Shown here: one piece after another, positions 1-8,391 of the stretch
Numbering within the stretch: the stretch's first letter is position 1
Layout: each line of letters starts with the position of its first letter
DNA from: an uncultured Oscillospiraceae bacterium
Lineage (GTDB): Bacteria > Bacillota > Clostridia > Oscillospirales > Oscillospiraceae
Direction of reading: 5' to 3'
Length of the DNA stretch: 36,235 nt
Assembly: GCA_947589545.1 (NCBI GenBank)
Contig: CANQBA010000041.1
Location: 1 to 36,235 of the forward strand
The notes under the pieces: model-generated
The model's database searches: none
What the model was told of the DNA's origin: nothing
What the model saw: only the letters and a program-made list of their open reading frames with translations
Translations under genes and position numbers: made by a program

Positions 1-55
1 GTGTCGCAGAACTTTTCCTTCTACGTAAAAAAAGTGTCGCAGAACTTTTCCTTCT
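1..55. repeat. Left copy of 53-bp inverted repeat flanking the recombinase
   Basis: Positions 1-22 and 34-55 are two identical copies of a 22-nt unit (starts GTGTCGCAGAAC) separated by an 11-nt A-rich spacer. Positions 3-55 are the exact reverse complement of 1465-1517. The left copy touches the window edge, so the repeat may extend further. The pair brackets the tyrosine recombinase gene, suggesting recombination or binding sites for that enzyme (inference). Confidence 0.9.
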
Positions 56-150
56 GTGTATAACCTTCTTTTTACGGGAAAACAGCCCGATTTTACGCGG
101 GAAAATGAACACATATCAAAAGAGTGACTGAAATATTTGACTGCTTAAAA

Positions 151-1266
151 TTAGAATCCCGCCGCAGTCAGCAGGTTCATATTGCTTCTCTTGACCTCCA
201 TGGAGGAGTGAACGTAGCAGTCAAGAGTGATGGCCGTACTGGAGTGTCCGAGTATCTCAGAAAGGCTCTTGATTTCAAACCCTACCTCCATACATCTGGT
301 GGCGAAGCTGTGGCGGAGAGTGTGAAAATGTACGCCCTCAAGCCCACACGCGTTTGTGAGCTTCTGAAGCCGCCTCTGAAGCTTTCGGGGCTCCAAACAA
401 TCCTGCGTTCCGGTCAGGACAAAGGCTGACGGGCAATGGGGGTCAAAACGCGCGCAAACATCAAGCATGCTAGCGGGAATTGGGATCGTCCGAACAGAGG
501 AGTCGCTTTTTGGCTTGCCGATGACAATTTTCGTTTTTTTCTCCTGTCCGCCCTCGTCGTCGTGGAGACGCTGCATGGTGGCCTCTACGCGGATCGTCTT
601 GTCCCGAAGGGAAATGTTCTCCCATCGGAGGGCGCACAGCTCGCCGATCCGAAGCCCGGTCAGCAGAGCCAGCAGGATCCCGAATTTGCACAGATCCATA
701 TCCTCCCGCAGGCACTCCATGAATCGGCGCTGCTCCTCCACCGTCAGGACTCTCGCCTCCTTCTTCTGCTCCTTTGGGTAGTTGATCTCTACGGTGGGGA
801 ATATCCCCGGAAACTGCGACGCCGTGAATTTGAGTATGGAGCGCAGAACCACCAGCGTGTCCCGTACCGTGGAAGCCGACATCCCTTCATCAAGAAGCTC
901 CTGCCCGAATTGCCCTACAAGGGAGGTGCTGAATCCCAAAGGGAAGACCCCGCCCAGCTTGGGGATGATGCGCTTTGACAGGATCGTGTTGTATTTAATA
1001 TAGGATGACTCCTTCACTTTCTTCTGCTGTGCTTTCAGCCATTCCTCGCAGAAAAAAGAAAAACGCCGGCGCTCACGGGATGACGGCGCGGGTGCGTTGT
1101 TTCGGAGCGCCGCCCTGCACTGTTCGGACTTCTCTCTGGCCTCCCTGTAGGTCTTGCCGTAGCAAAAGCCGTATTTGATCTTGCCAGAGATATCATGACC
1201 TTTGACATAACGGGCTTCCCAGCGGCCATCCTTGCGTTTGAAAATGTTTTCTCCTTTTCTTGACAT
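151..1266 (-). CDS. Tyrosine recombinase / phage-type integrase
   Basis: The 371-residue product belongs to the tyrosine recombinase family, which cuts and rejoins DNA at specific sites through a covalent 3'-phosphotyrosyl intermediate. The N-terminal part (about 1-60) resembles the arm-type DNA-binding domain of Tn916-like integrases, a SAM-like core-binding domain follows (about 65-155), and the C-terminal half is catalytic. Visible catalytic motifs are LTGLRIGELCAL (first Arg), HTLRHSFATR (His-x-x-Arg), LGHSS (second His) and a Tyr in LDCYVHSS. The ATG at 1266 is preceded by GGAGGG. The gene is alone between perfect inverted repeats at 1-55 and 1465-1517. No excisionase or cargo gene is visible, which is unusual for an integrative element and fits a small mobile unit or an invertible segment. 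Family assignment is firm; the role of the repeats is inferred. Confidence 0.93.
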   Translation of the reverse strand: MSRKGENIFKRKDGRWEARYVKGHDISGKIKYGFCYGKTYREAREKSEQCRAALRNNAPAPSSRERRRFSFFCEEWLKAQQKKVKESSYIKYNTILSKRIIPKLGGVFPLGFSTSLVGQFGQELLDEGMSASTVRDTLVVLRSILKFTASQFPGIFPTVEINYPKEQKKEARVLTVEEQRRFMECLREDMDLCKFGILLALLTGLRIGELCALRWENISLRDKTIRVEATMQRLHDDEGGQEKKTKIVIGKPKSDSSVRTIPIPASMLDVCARFDPHCPSAFVLTGTQDCLEPRKLQRRLQKLTNACGLEGVHFHTLRHSFATRCMEVGFEIKSLSEILGHSSTAITLDCYVHSSMEVKRSNMNLLTAAGF

Positions 1267-1303
1267 AATTAGCCCTCCATAGTATAATTGGAACCTACTC
1301 CGT

Positions 1304-1330
1304 TTGACTGCCGATTTGACTGCTTATAAT
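1304..1330 (+). promoter_or_regulatory. Possible promoter reading out of the recombinase segment
   Basis: TTGACT at 1304-1309 and TATAAT at 1325-1330 are near-consensus boxes but only 15 bp apart, shorter than the usual 16-18. A second TTGACT lies at 1316-1321 within a direct repeat (TTTGACTGC twice). It points right, away from the recombinase gene and across the right inverted repeat toward the gene at 1891. The short spacing keeps confidence low. Confidence 0.3.
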
Positions 1331-1464
1331 CTCCCGGCGCGGCATCCTGTCTGTGATTATAGTTTTAATTTTCCATCTTTCCTATAATATTGTAAAATTG
1401 GGGCTTGCTTTTTTGGGGCGCATGTAGTAAAATATCAAACAATAGGGCTTTAAGAACTTGTCAC

Positions 1465-1517
1465 AGAAGGAAAAGTTCTGCGACACTTTTTTTACGTAGA
1501 AGGAAAAGTTCTGCGAC
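1465..1517. repeat. Right copy of 53-bp inverted repeat flanking the recombinase
   Basis: This is an exact reverse complement of 3-55, again two ~20-22-nt units (1465-1486 and 1498-1517) with the same 11-nt spacer. Sequence inside the repeats (56-75 versus 1445-1464) is only weakly similar, so the conserved block is sharply bounded on the inner side. Confidence 0.9.
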
Positions 1518-1607
1518 GATGGACGAAAACAGTCTGTCCGGGATGGGTGGAAAGGATTCATCGGCACGGGCGTTCAGGCGACTCGACATGTAAGGGGGTG
1601 GTTTGAT

Positions 1608-1664
1608 ATGCGCGACCAAAGGGGCGGCCGTTCCGGGCGATACAGGAACCAGCCGCCTGCGCAT
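1608..1664 (+). other. Long leader hairpin upstream of the S-layer-type gene
   Basis: Three nested stems are readable: 1608-1613 with 1659-1664 (ATGCGC/GCGCAT), 1623-1628 with 1652-1657 (GGCGGC/GCCGCC), and 1630-1634 with 1645-1649 (GTTCC/GGAAC) closing a 10-nt loop. It lies in the otherwise gene-free stretch 1518-1890, about 230 nt before the next start codon. It may be part of a structured 5' leader or the outer end of the recombinase element. I do not recognise it as a known riboswitch class, and it has no U-tract to act as a simple terminator. Confidence 0.45.
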
Positions 1665-1819
1665 CCCGGCGGAGTGACACACCGTCCCTCGGCTCAGGGA
1701 CTTTCCATCCGCGCCTCTCCCAACTTTTCCGCCTTTACCGGCCGGCAACCGCCGTGAGCGGATCTCAGCCGCCCTTTTCGGGCCCCGTCCGGGGCTGGGG
1801 AGGGAAACGTCAAAACACA

Positions 1820-1884
1820 TTATTTATATAATACCCGCTTCGGCGGTGATTATACTAAGGAACATATTAATTTCAAAGGAGTGA
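1820..1884 (+). promoter_or_regulatory. Putative -10 box and ribosome binding site for the SLH gene
   Basis: A TATAAT sequence at 1827-1832 lies in an AT-rich patch about 60 nt upstream of the gene at 1891, but no good -35 box is seen 16-18 bp before it. AAAGGAG at 1876-1882 sits eight bases before a TTG codon and fixes that codon as the start. Confidence 0.35.
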
Positions 1885-1890
1885 CCGAAC

Positions 1891-4800
1891 TTGAAAAAAC
1901 GATTGACCAGCCTGCTGATCGTCTTATGCCTGGTACTTGCGCTGGTGCCTACGGCGATGGCGGTCAGCGCAGCAGACTTCACGGATGTCAAAGAGGGTAC
2001 ATGGTACTATGACTACGTGAACGAAGTAGTCTCCAAGGGCTACTTCAAAGGGGAGAGCAGCACCATCTTCTCCCCTGACAAGCAGATGACCCGCGCCATG
2101 TTCGTCACGGTTCTGTCCAGAGTGGACGGAGCCACGGTGAACGACAGCAAGTCCACCTTCGACGACGTCCCGGTGGATCAGTGGTACACCGGCGCCGTGA
2201 CCTGGGCCAATGAGAACAAGATCGTTCTCGGCACCGGCGGCAAAAACTTTGAGCCGGAACGGGCCATCCCCCGCATTGACATGTGCCTGATCATGAGCCG
2301 CTACATCTCCTACTACGCGGCCAAGACCGGCCGGGTGCCCGTCACCACCTCGAGCGGCAAGACCTTCAGCGACGTTTCCGGGCTTGACGCCGAGGCCAAG
2401 GCCGCCCTGGACAGGTGCGTCGCCTACGGCCTGATCGAGGGTACTCCCGAGGGAACCTTCAAGCCCTATGACACCGCCACCCGTGCCGAGGTCGCCGCTG
2501 TCATCTCGCGTCTGGCCTGGACCACCACCGGCGGCGGAGGCATTGCCCCCAGGGTCAATTCCATCACCTATTACCGGAACTACAATAACCAGGACACGTA
2601 CAATACAACCAGAACCGGTACTGGCACGCTGCACGTACTGGACGGCGAGAGTTTGTTTGGGGCCCGCGATGGCTATACGTTCGTCGGATGGAACGAAGAC
2701 CCTAACGGAAACGGAAAGGTATACGAGGTTGGAGCTTCCGTTACCGGAGAGGTTACCCTCTACGCCCAGTGGAAAGAAAAACCCGTCGACGCTGACCACA
2801 TCAACGAGGCGGTGGGTGAGGCTGTGAATTATGTCAACACCGAGGCCAACAGCCTGTATGACCGCGCTTTTAAAGAGATCGAGAACCTGCTGACTGGTAC
2901 CACGGCTCTTGCCGATGTCAAGGCATTCAAGGATGATACCACCTTCAGCGTCGTTCTCAATGGCCAGACGATCAGCGTCTCCTTCAACACCAACCTGAAC
3001 AGCGACAATGAGAACCTCCGGGCTCTGCTTCAGTTCGCCGTGGATTACGCTAAGGAAGTGTACGGCAGCGACACCAGCAAGCAGGATGTTAAGGATCTTG
3101 CCGCGAACATTAAGAATCGTCTGAAGGAAATGCTTGACCGCATGGAGATTGAGTACTCTGGCGACACTATGGCGCAGAAGCTTGACACCGCCGCCAGGAA
3201 CCTGGCTGAGCTGGGCAAGGGCAAGGCCGCTGAGTACAGAGACGACATGAAGGAAATCTTCAAGAACGTTGACACCAAGAATCTGGAAGAGGCCGTGAGC
3301 AACGGCGCCACCTCCATCCTGGGTGTGACCATCAGCGCCAACGGTAACGAGCTGCTGACGGTCGATAAGGACATGACTCCCACCAGGGCTGACCTTGAGG
3401 CCGCCGCCCAGAAGGCCCATGAGGTTGTCCAGACGGTTTCCGAGACGGAGTTCAGCGGAGAGTATAAGTCCATCGACGAGATCGCCAAGAAAATCACCGG
3501 CAAGGTTGTGTTTGAGCCCGCTGATGCTATTAAGCAGAACTACAAGGCCGCTGGCGGCGACTATGATGCCGAGTACACAGTGACGTTCACCGTCACCACC
3601 GGCACCGGCAGTTACCTGCAGTACAAGTATGACGGCAAGAACGACCACTTCCTCTTTGCCCCCACGCAGGCTATGTGGAATAAGTATGTTAAGAGCTTGG
3701 ACGGTATCAGGGGCAGGGTTGTTAATAGACTGAAGAATAATCCTGGTACTCCTGCCGCCGCTAACGTGCCCGCTCCCTTCGCCGCCAATACCGCCATGTT
3801 CATTGGCTTCGCTGCTCCTATTGCCGGTGTTCCCGTGCCCACTTCTGCTGAGGACGGCGGTCAGATGACTCTGGTCGAGCTGATCCATCTGCTGGACGAC
3901 ATGTTCAAGCAGGTGACCGACAACGAGGAAGACGATCACGTTGACAAGGCCATTGATAAGTGGAAGGATGCCAACAAGGATAATTTCACCAAAGAAGAAA
4001 TGGTTGACATCCTTATCGGCGAAAAGAGTCTGGATACCGAAGGCCTTGACAACTCGGCCATCGATGAGCTGGTTGACCAGCTGGTCACGGAAGCCGTGGG
4101 TAAGGCCCAGGATGAGATCAAGGGCCACAAGGCTTACGATTACGATAGAGTCTCTGATCTGCTTGACACCAAGGGCGGTGCCCAGGAGTTCTTGGGCTCC
4201 TCCGCGGACTCCTTCTTTGAGGCAGACGGCACTACACCGAAGGCCGGTTACGAGGGCATTGTCGATCATCTGTTCAACTCTATGGCCGATAAAATCAATG
4301 ATCAGCGTGCGGAAGAGATCACTGATCCCGCTGAGCAGGCAAAGGCTGCGGCCGTGAAGGAAAAGGCGGAGGATAAGACCGAGCTGAACACCTTCGTCGA
4401 TAACTCCATTAAGGAGCAGATGAACAACACCGAACAGATATTCGAGTTCGCCGGTGAGCTGGGCTACACTGAAGAGATCGAAAAAGAGATCAAGGATAAG
4501 TTCGGCGATAATGTAAATATCGATGACGTGAAGAAAGCCCTCAAGCTCTTCGACGATGCCAAGAATCCCGACGAGCTGGTGAAGAAGACCCTCGGAGGCG
4601 CTGTGGACAGCATGAAGTCCGAGGTCATCAGCAATCTTGCCAAGGATCGTTGGGCGAACTACTCCGCCAGAGTTGAGCGCGTCCTGACCAGGGCCAACAA
4701 CGCTCTGAACCGCGTGCTGAACTCCCGGTTCGGCGACACCGCCGAGAGCGCCACCATCCAAATCGGCACCAACGGCAACAAGGTCGATGTGGATGCTCTC

Positions 4801-4992
4801 CGGGCGATTCTCACGGATGACTACGACACCTATGATCTGTTGGTCGAGGCTCTCGGTACGTTCGTGAACGAAACCGCCAACATCAGCGATCTGAGCATCG
4901 AGTCCCTTGCCACCACCCCGATTACTGTCGAGGCCGGCAAGTACTCCTACACCTTCTACGTGGAGATCAGCTTTGACAACATCGTTGCCTGA
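1891..4992 (+). CDS. Secreted S-layer-homology (SLH) domain protein with InlB-type repeat
   Basis: This 1033-residue exported protein starts at a TTG codon chosen from the well-placed AAAGGAG. Residues 1-27 form a signal peptide (basic MKKR, hydrophobic core, AMA/VSA cleavage region). Three SLH domains follow at about 28-80, 88-145 and 158-212; such domains bind secondary cell-wall polymers and tether proteins to the wall. Residues about 224-294 match a Listeria-Bacteroides (InlB B-type) repeat, with GYTFVGWNEDPNGNG and VTLYAQW. The remaining ~740 residues are acidic, lysine-rich and mostly helical, with no recognised domain. It likely acts at the cell surface as a structural or adhesive protein. 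It precedes the pilus locus and is separated from it by a GC hairpin. Function beyond wall anchoring is unknown. Confidence 0.85.
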   Translation: MKKRLTSLLIVLCLVLALVPTAMAVSAADFTDVKEGTWYYDYVNEVVSKGYFKGESSTIFSPDKQMTRAMFVTVLSRVDGATVNDSKSTFDDVPVDQWYTGAVTWANENKIVLGTGGKNFEPERAIPRIDMCLIMSRYISYYAAKTGRVPVTTSSGKTFSDVSGLDAEAKAALDRCVAYGLIEGTPEGTFKPYDTATRAEVAAVISRLAWTTTGGGGIAPRVNSITYYRNYNNQDTYNTTRTGTGTLHVLDGESLFGARDGYTFVGWNEDPNGNGKVYEVGASVTGEVTLYAQWKEKPVDADHINEAVGEAVNYVNTEANSLYDRAFKEIENLLTGTTALADVKAFKDDTTFSVVLNGQTISVSFNTNLNSDNENLRALLQFAVDYAKEVYGSDTSKQDVKDLAANIKNRLKEMLDRMEIEYSGDTMAQKLDTAARNLAELGKGKAAEYRDDMKEIFKNVDTKNLEEAVSNGATSILGVTISANGNELLTVDKDMTPTRADLEAAAQKAHEVVQTVSETEFSGEYKSIDEIAKKITGKVVFEPADAIKQNYKAAGGDYDAEYTVTFTVTTGTGSYLQYKYDGKNDHFLFAPTQAMWNKYVKSLDGIRGRVVNRLKNNPGTPAAANVPAPFAANTAMFIGFAAPIAGVPVPTSAEDGGQMTLVELIHLLDDMFKQVTDNEEDDHVDKAIDKWKDANKDNFTKEEMVDILIGEKSLDTEGLDNSAIDELVDQLVTEAVGKAQDEIKGHKAYDYDRVSDLLDTKGGAQEFLGSSADSFFEADGTTPKAGYEGIVDHLFNSMADKINDQRAEEITDPAEQAKAAAVKEKAEDKTELNTFVDNSIKEQMNNTEQIFEFAGELGYTEEIEKEIKDKFGDNVNIDDVKKALKLFDDAKNPDELVKKTLGGAVDSMKSEVISNLAKDRWANYSARVERVLTRANNALNRVLNSRFGDTAESATIQIGTNGNKVDVDALRAILTDDYDTYDLLVEALGTFVNETANISDLSIESLATTPITVEAGKYSYTFYVEISFDNIVA

Positions 4993-5036
4993 TCGTCACA
5001 GTGCTTCCCTACCCCGCATGTAAACACGATCCCCTT

Positions 5037-5056
5037 GGGGCCGCTTTCGCGGCCCC
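5037..5056. terminator. GC-rich hairpin after the SLH gene
   Basis: GGGGCCGC (5037-5044), loop TTTC and GCGGCCCC (5049-5056) form a perfect 8-bp stem 45 nt after the SLH stop codon. A run of G rather than T follows, so it is not a classical intrinsic terminator on the plus strand. It may still stop or stabilise the transcript. Confidence 0.4.
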
Positions 5057-5160
5057 GGGGGGGGGGAGCGTTGAATCCGGAACCGGAGCATATTCGATTC
5101 CGGCTTGAGCGCTCCGCACCCTGCGCGTCGCGCGCGAAGCGGCATTTGGAGGAACTACCA

Positions 5161-6891
5161 TTGAACGAAAAACTGATTAGATACCTTGTGGAGGCTGGGC
5201 TGATCACCCCGGAGCAGGCAAAAGAGCTCTGGGAGGAGCACCGCGGCGCCCGGCGGTCCGTCCGGGATCTGCTGGTGGAAAAGGCCCTTGTCCCGGAGGA
5301 CAGGATCGTGGAGGCCCTGTCCCAGCTGTCCCGCATCCCCCGGATCCGGCTCTACGAGACCGCCATCCCGCCGGAGGTTCGGCGGATGGTTCCCCCCGAC
5401 CTTCTCAGAACCAACCAGGTTCTGCCCTTTGACATAGACCCCGACGATCCCGGCGCTCTGCGGGTGGCCATCTGCGACCCCATGAACATGCGCGGCCGCG
5501 ACGTGGTGGCCCACACCACCAGAATGCGTGTCCGCCCCTATCTTGCCACCTCCGTGGATATCATGCGAACCATCGACCGCTACTTCGGCAGTCAGGAGAT
5601 GCAGGCGGCGGCGGAGCAGTTCAACGTGGCGCAGGTGGGCGAGACGCCCCACACGCTGGAGGAGGAGCTTCAGCAGGCGGACGTGAACGCCTCGCCGGTG
5701 GTGGTGCTGGTCAACTCCCTGGTGGAGCAGGCGGTGCGTATGCGCGCCTCGGATATCCACATCGAGCCGGGCGTGGATCAGGTGCGGGTGCGGTTCCGGG
5801 TGGACGGCGTTCTGTACCGGCGGGCCTCCTACGAGATGAACCTTCTGCCCGCCATCATCACGCGCATCAAGATCATCAGCGGTATGCGCATTTCGGAGAA
5901 GCACAAGCCCCAGGACGGAAGCTTCTCCCTCACGGTGGATCACCTGGAGTACGATCTGCGCGTGTCCACCCTTCCCACCACCTACGGTGAGAAATGCGTC
6001 ATGCGTCTTGCCCAGAAGCGGGCCTTGAGCCGCGACAAGGAGAGCCTCGGGCTTGTGGGCGAGGATCTGGAGAAGTTCGACAAGATCCTCGCCAGGCCCA
6101 ACGGCATCTTCCTGGTCACCGGGCCCACCGGCTCGGGCAAATCCACCACCCTCTACACGGCTTTGAGCGGCCTGAACAGCGAATCGGTGAACATCGTCAC
6201 CGTCGAGGATCCGGTGGAGGCCCACATCGACGGCGTCAACCAGATCCAGGTAAATCCCAAGGCCGACATGACCTTCGCCAACGTCCTACGCTCCATCCTG
6301 CGCCAGGACCCGGACATCATCATGATCGGCGAGATCCGCGACGGCGAGACGGCGGCCATCGCCGTCCAGGCGTCCATCACGGGACACCTGGTGGTCAGCA
6401 CCCTGCACACCAACGACACCGCCAGCAGCGTCACGCGTCTGCTGGACATGGGCGTTGAGAGCTTTCTCATCGCCGACGCCACCGTGGGCATCGTGGCCCA
6501 GCGCCTGGTGCGGCGGCTGTGTCCCAATTGCAAGCGATCCCGCCCCATGCTCCCCTACGAGGCCGACTATCTGAACGTCCCCGAGGAGGAGCGGGAAAAC
6601 GCCGTGCTGTGGGAGCCGGTGGGCTGTGCCCGATGCGGCAGCACGGGCTTTCTGGGCCGGATCGGCGTCTATGAGATCATGGAGATCACCCCGGCGCTGC
6701 GTGCGCTCATCGCCCGGCGGGCCTCCACCGACGAGCTTCGCGAGCAGGCCGTCCGCGAGGGGATGCACACCCTGCGGGAGAGCGCCAGCCGCCTGGTTCG
6801 GGAGGGGATCACACACATAGGAGAGCTGCACCGCATCAACATGGAGGGCGACTTCCCGGAGCCCTCCGGAAACGGGGAGAACAGGTCATGA
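5161..6891 (+). CDS. pilB: Type IV pilus assembly ATPase PilB (GspE/PilB family)
   Basis: PilB hydrolyses ATP in the cytoplasm to drive pilin subunits out of the membrane through the PilC platform. The TTG at 5161 is chosen as start because GGAGG (5148-5152) precedes it, and the protein then begins with an ordinary GspE/MshEN-type N-terminal domain (about 1-145); an upstream in-frame extension is low-complexity and lacks a ribosome site. The 576-residue product shows Walker A GPTGSGKS at about 321-328, Walker B DPDIIMIGE at about 383-391, a His box in TGHLVVSTLHTNDT, and a zinc-binding pair of CxxC motifs (Cys 454/457 and 489/492) typical of assembly rather than retraction ATPases. Its stop codon overlaps the pilT start by 4 bp (ATGA), indicating translational coupling. 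Confidence 0.95.
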   Translation: MNEKLIRYLVEAGLITPEQAKELWEEHRGARRSVRDLLVEKALVPEDRIVEALSQLSRIPRIRLYETAIPPEVRRMVPPDLLRTNQVLPFDIDPDDPGALRVAICDPMNMRGRDVVAHTTRMRVRPYLATSVDIMRTIDRYFGSQEMQAAAEQFNVAQVGETPHTLEEELQQADVNASPVVVLVNSLVEQAVRMRASDIHIEPGVDQVRVRFRVDGVLYRRASYEMNLLPAIITRIKIISGMRISEKHKPQDGSFSLTVDHLEYDLRVSTLPTTYGEKCVMRLAQKRALSRDKESLGLVGEDLEKFDKILARPNGIFLVTGPTGSGKSTTLYTALSGLNSESVNIVTVEDPVEAHIDGVNQIQVNPKADMTFANVLRSILRQDPDIIMIGEIRDGETAAIAVQASITGHLVVSTLHTNDTASSVTRLLDMGVESFLIADATVGIVAQRLVRRLCPNCKRSRPMLPYEADYLNVPEEERENAVLWEPVGCARCGSTGFLGRIGVYEIMEITPALRALIARRASTDELREQAVREGMHTLRESASRLVREGITHIGELHRINMEGDFPEPSGNGENRS

Positions 6892-7949
6892 CAAAGCTTG
6901 ACCAGGTGATCTCCCGGGCCCAGGAGCGCCGCGCTTCCGATATCCACCTGACCGTGGGCTTTCCCCCGGTACTGCGGGTGGACGGCGCCCTGGTCAAGGA
7001 CGACATGCCCCCCTTCACGCGGGAGGAGATGGAAGCCGCCTCCCGCGACCTGGCGGGGGAGGAGGGCATGCGGGAGCTGGAGCGGGACGGGGAGACCGAT
7101 TTCGCCGTCACGGTTCTTGGCAGTATGCGTATGCGCTGCAACATCTTTTATCAGCAGGGCGAGGCGGCCATGGCCCTTCGCCTGCTCCCCCTGACCGTAC
7201 CCACGGCGAAGGATCTGCTTTTGCCGCGGATCCTCATCGAACAGGCGGAAAAGCCCCGGGGGCTGGTGCTGGTCACCGGGCCTACGGGCTCCGGTAAGAG
7301 CTCCACCCTGGCGGCCCTTCTGGATCACATCAACCGGAGCTCCCGCCGCCATATCATCACGCTGGAGGCCCCCATCGAGTACGTATACAAGCCCATGAGC
7401 TGCGTCATCCACCAGCGGGAGGTGGGCCGGGATACCGGCAGCTTCGCCGCCGGACTGCGCGCCGCCCTGCGGCAGGATCCCGACGTGATCCTGGTGGGCG
7501 AGATGCGCGATTTGGAGACGATCTCCACCGCCATCACCGCCGCCGAGACCGGGCACCTGGTGTTCGGGACCCTGCACACCAAGGGCGCGGCCAACACAGT
7601 GGATCGCATCATCGACGTGTTCCCCGCCGAACAGCAGGAGCAGATACGCATCCAGCTGGCGGACGTGCTGGAGTGCGTCATCGGCCAGACGCTGCTGCCC
7701 AGGATCGGCGGCGGACGGCGGGCCGTCTTTGAGATCATGGTGGGGAGCGCCGCCGTAAAGAGCCTGATCCGGCAAAACAAGTCCTTCCAGATCCCCAACG
7801 CCATGCAGACGGGGAAGAAGCAGGGGATGGCCCCGCTGGACGACGCCCTGGCGGCCCTGGTTCGCGCCGGGGAGGTTTCGGCTAAGGACGCCGCCGCCGC
7901 GGCCAACGACCCGGACACGGTGGCCGCCGTGGAGCGTGTCAGATTATAG
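6888..7949 (+). CDS. pilT: Type IV pilus retraction ATPase PilT
   Basis: The 353-residue product is a PilT-type hexameric ATPase that powers pilus disassembly and twitching. It has Walker A GPTGSGKS (about 131-138), Walker B DPDVILVGE (about 197-205) and the His box TGHLVFGTLHT. It lacks the MshEN domain and zinc cysteines of PilB, and it is near the usual PilT length of about 350. The AIRAGK-like segment of PilT, needed for retraction in studied species, is represented by LIRQNKSFQIPNAMQ. It overlaps pilB by 4 bp. Its TAG stop codon (7947-7949) lies within the first bases of the inverted-repeat element at 7945-8378, so the 3' end of the gene may have been set by that insertion. Confidence 0.94.
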   Translation: MTKLDQVISRAQERRASDIHLTVGFPPVLRVDGALVKDDMPPFTREEMEAASRDLAGEEGMRELERDGETDFAVTVLGSMRMRCNIFYQQGEAAMALRLLPLTVPTAKDLLLPRILIEQAEKPRGLVLVTGPTGSGKSSTLAALLDHINRSSRRHIITLEAPIEYVYKPMSCVIHQREVGRDTGSFAAGLRAALRQDPDVILVGEMRDLETISTAITAAETGHLVFGTLHTKGAANTVDRIIDVFPAEQQEQIRIQLADVLECVIGQTLLPRIGGGRRAVFEIMVGSAAVKSLIRQNKSFQIPNAMQTGKKQGMAPLDDALAALVRAGEVSAKDAAAAANDPDTVAAVERVRL

Positions 7950-8378
7950 CTGACGGGAGTCGAACCCACGCCGGTTTTCGACGGCTGATTTACGCCAGTA
8001 CTTTGTCAAAAGCCTTGACAATACGCAAGTATTCTCTGCGGCTTTTTCCGTGTCCTGACGCAAATCAGCTCGCCGAAAACCGCACAGCACTCCACGGGTC
8101 GCCATTTTCGAGGGATTTTTGCCGCGAAGGAGGAAGCCTTGGGTTCCCAGTGCGATTTCGATCGCATTGGGAAAGGAGAAGCGAACCGTGCGCCTGAGGG
8201 CGATTGGGATCCCCGTGCGCCTGAGGGCGATTGGGATCCCCGTCGGGCTGTTGCCCGACGGGGAGAGGACGTCCGACGCCTGCGCCTGAGCCCGAATACT
8301 TGGAGGGCAAGGTTAAGCGGCGTCGGTAAGGACGAGGGCCCGCGTGGAGCGACGTGGGTTCGACTCCCGTCAGCTATA
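7945..8378. other. 434-bp structured non-coding element with perfect 26-bp terminal inverted repeats
   Basis: This fills the pilT-pilC gap. The ends 7945-7970 and 8353-8378 are perfect 26-bp inverted repeats; each reads as GGGTTCGACTCCCGTCAGCT on one strand, closely resembling the T-arm and acceptor end of a tRNA or tmRNA. Inside are nested or serial stems: 7974-7994 with 8059-8080 (two short mismatched patches), 8008-8014 with 8040-8046, 8020-8024 with 8029-8033 closing a GCAA tetraloop, 8146-8155 with 8162-8171, 8238-8248 with 8253-8263 (11 bp, perfect), and 8274-8280 with 8319-8325. No convincing protein is encoded. The ends could be read as TA-flanked, as in a MITE. It could be a mobile non-autonomous element, a structured RNA in the pil transcript, or both. 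The repeats are certain, the function unknown. Confidence 0.75.
8187..8240 (+). repeat. Two identical tandem 27-bp units
   Basis: 8187-8213 and 8214-8240 are identical 27-nt units beginning CGTGCGCCTGAGG and ending GGGATCCC. They lie inside the structured element between pilT and pilC and run directly into its strongest hairpin (8238-8263). An exact tandem duplication suggests recent slippage or a repeated structural module. Confidence 0.9.
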
Positions 8379-8391
8379 GGAGGGATAAGCG

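Noticed and set aside
1924-4761. A 945-codon open frame on the minus strand opposite the SLH gene
   Set aside because: It is a shadow of biased codon use in the plus-strand gene; the translation is low-complexity, rich in Gly, Leu and Val, with no domain, and the plus-strand gene has a signal peptide and SLH motifs.
5035-5160. Upstream extension of pilB
   Set aside because: In frame, but it runs over the GC hairpin, has no ribosome site and gives a non-homologous Arg/Pro-rich sequence; the TTG at 5161 has GGAGG.
5000-5160. c-di-GMP riboswitch upstream of pilus genes
   Set aside because: I looked in the gaps before pilB, pilC and the pilins for the GEMM core (ACGCAAAGCC-like) and found none that fits.
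8300-8378. A tRNA gene ending at the T-arm-like sequence
   Set aside because: No matching 5' acceptor strand (ATAGCTG), D-arm or anticodon arm lies about 70-80 nt upstream. The T-arm look-alike occurs at both ends of the element as an inverted repeat.
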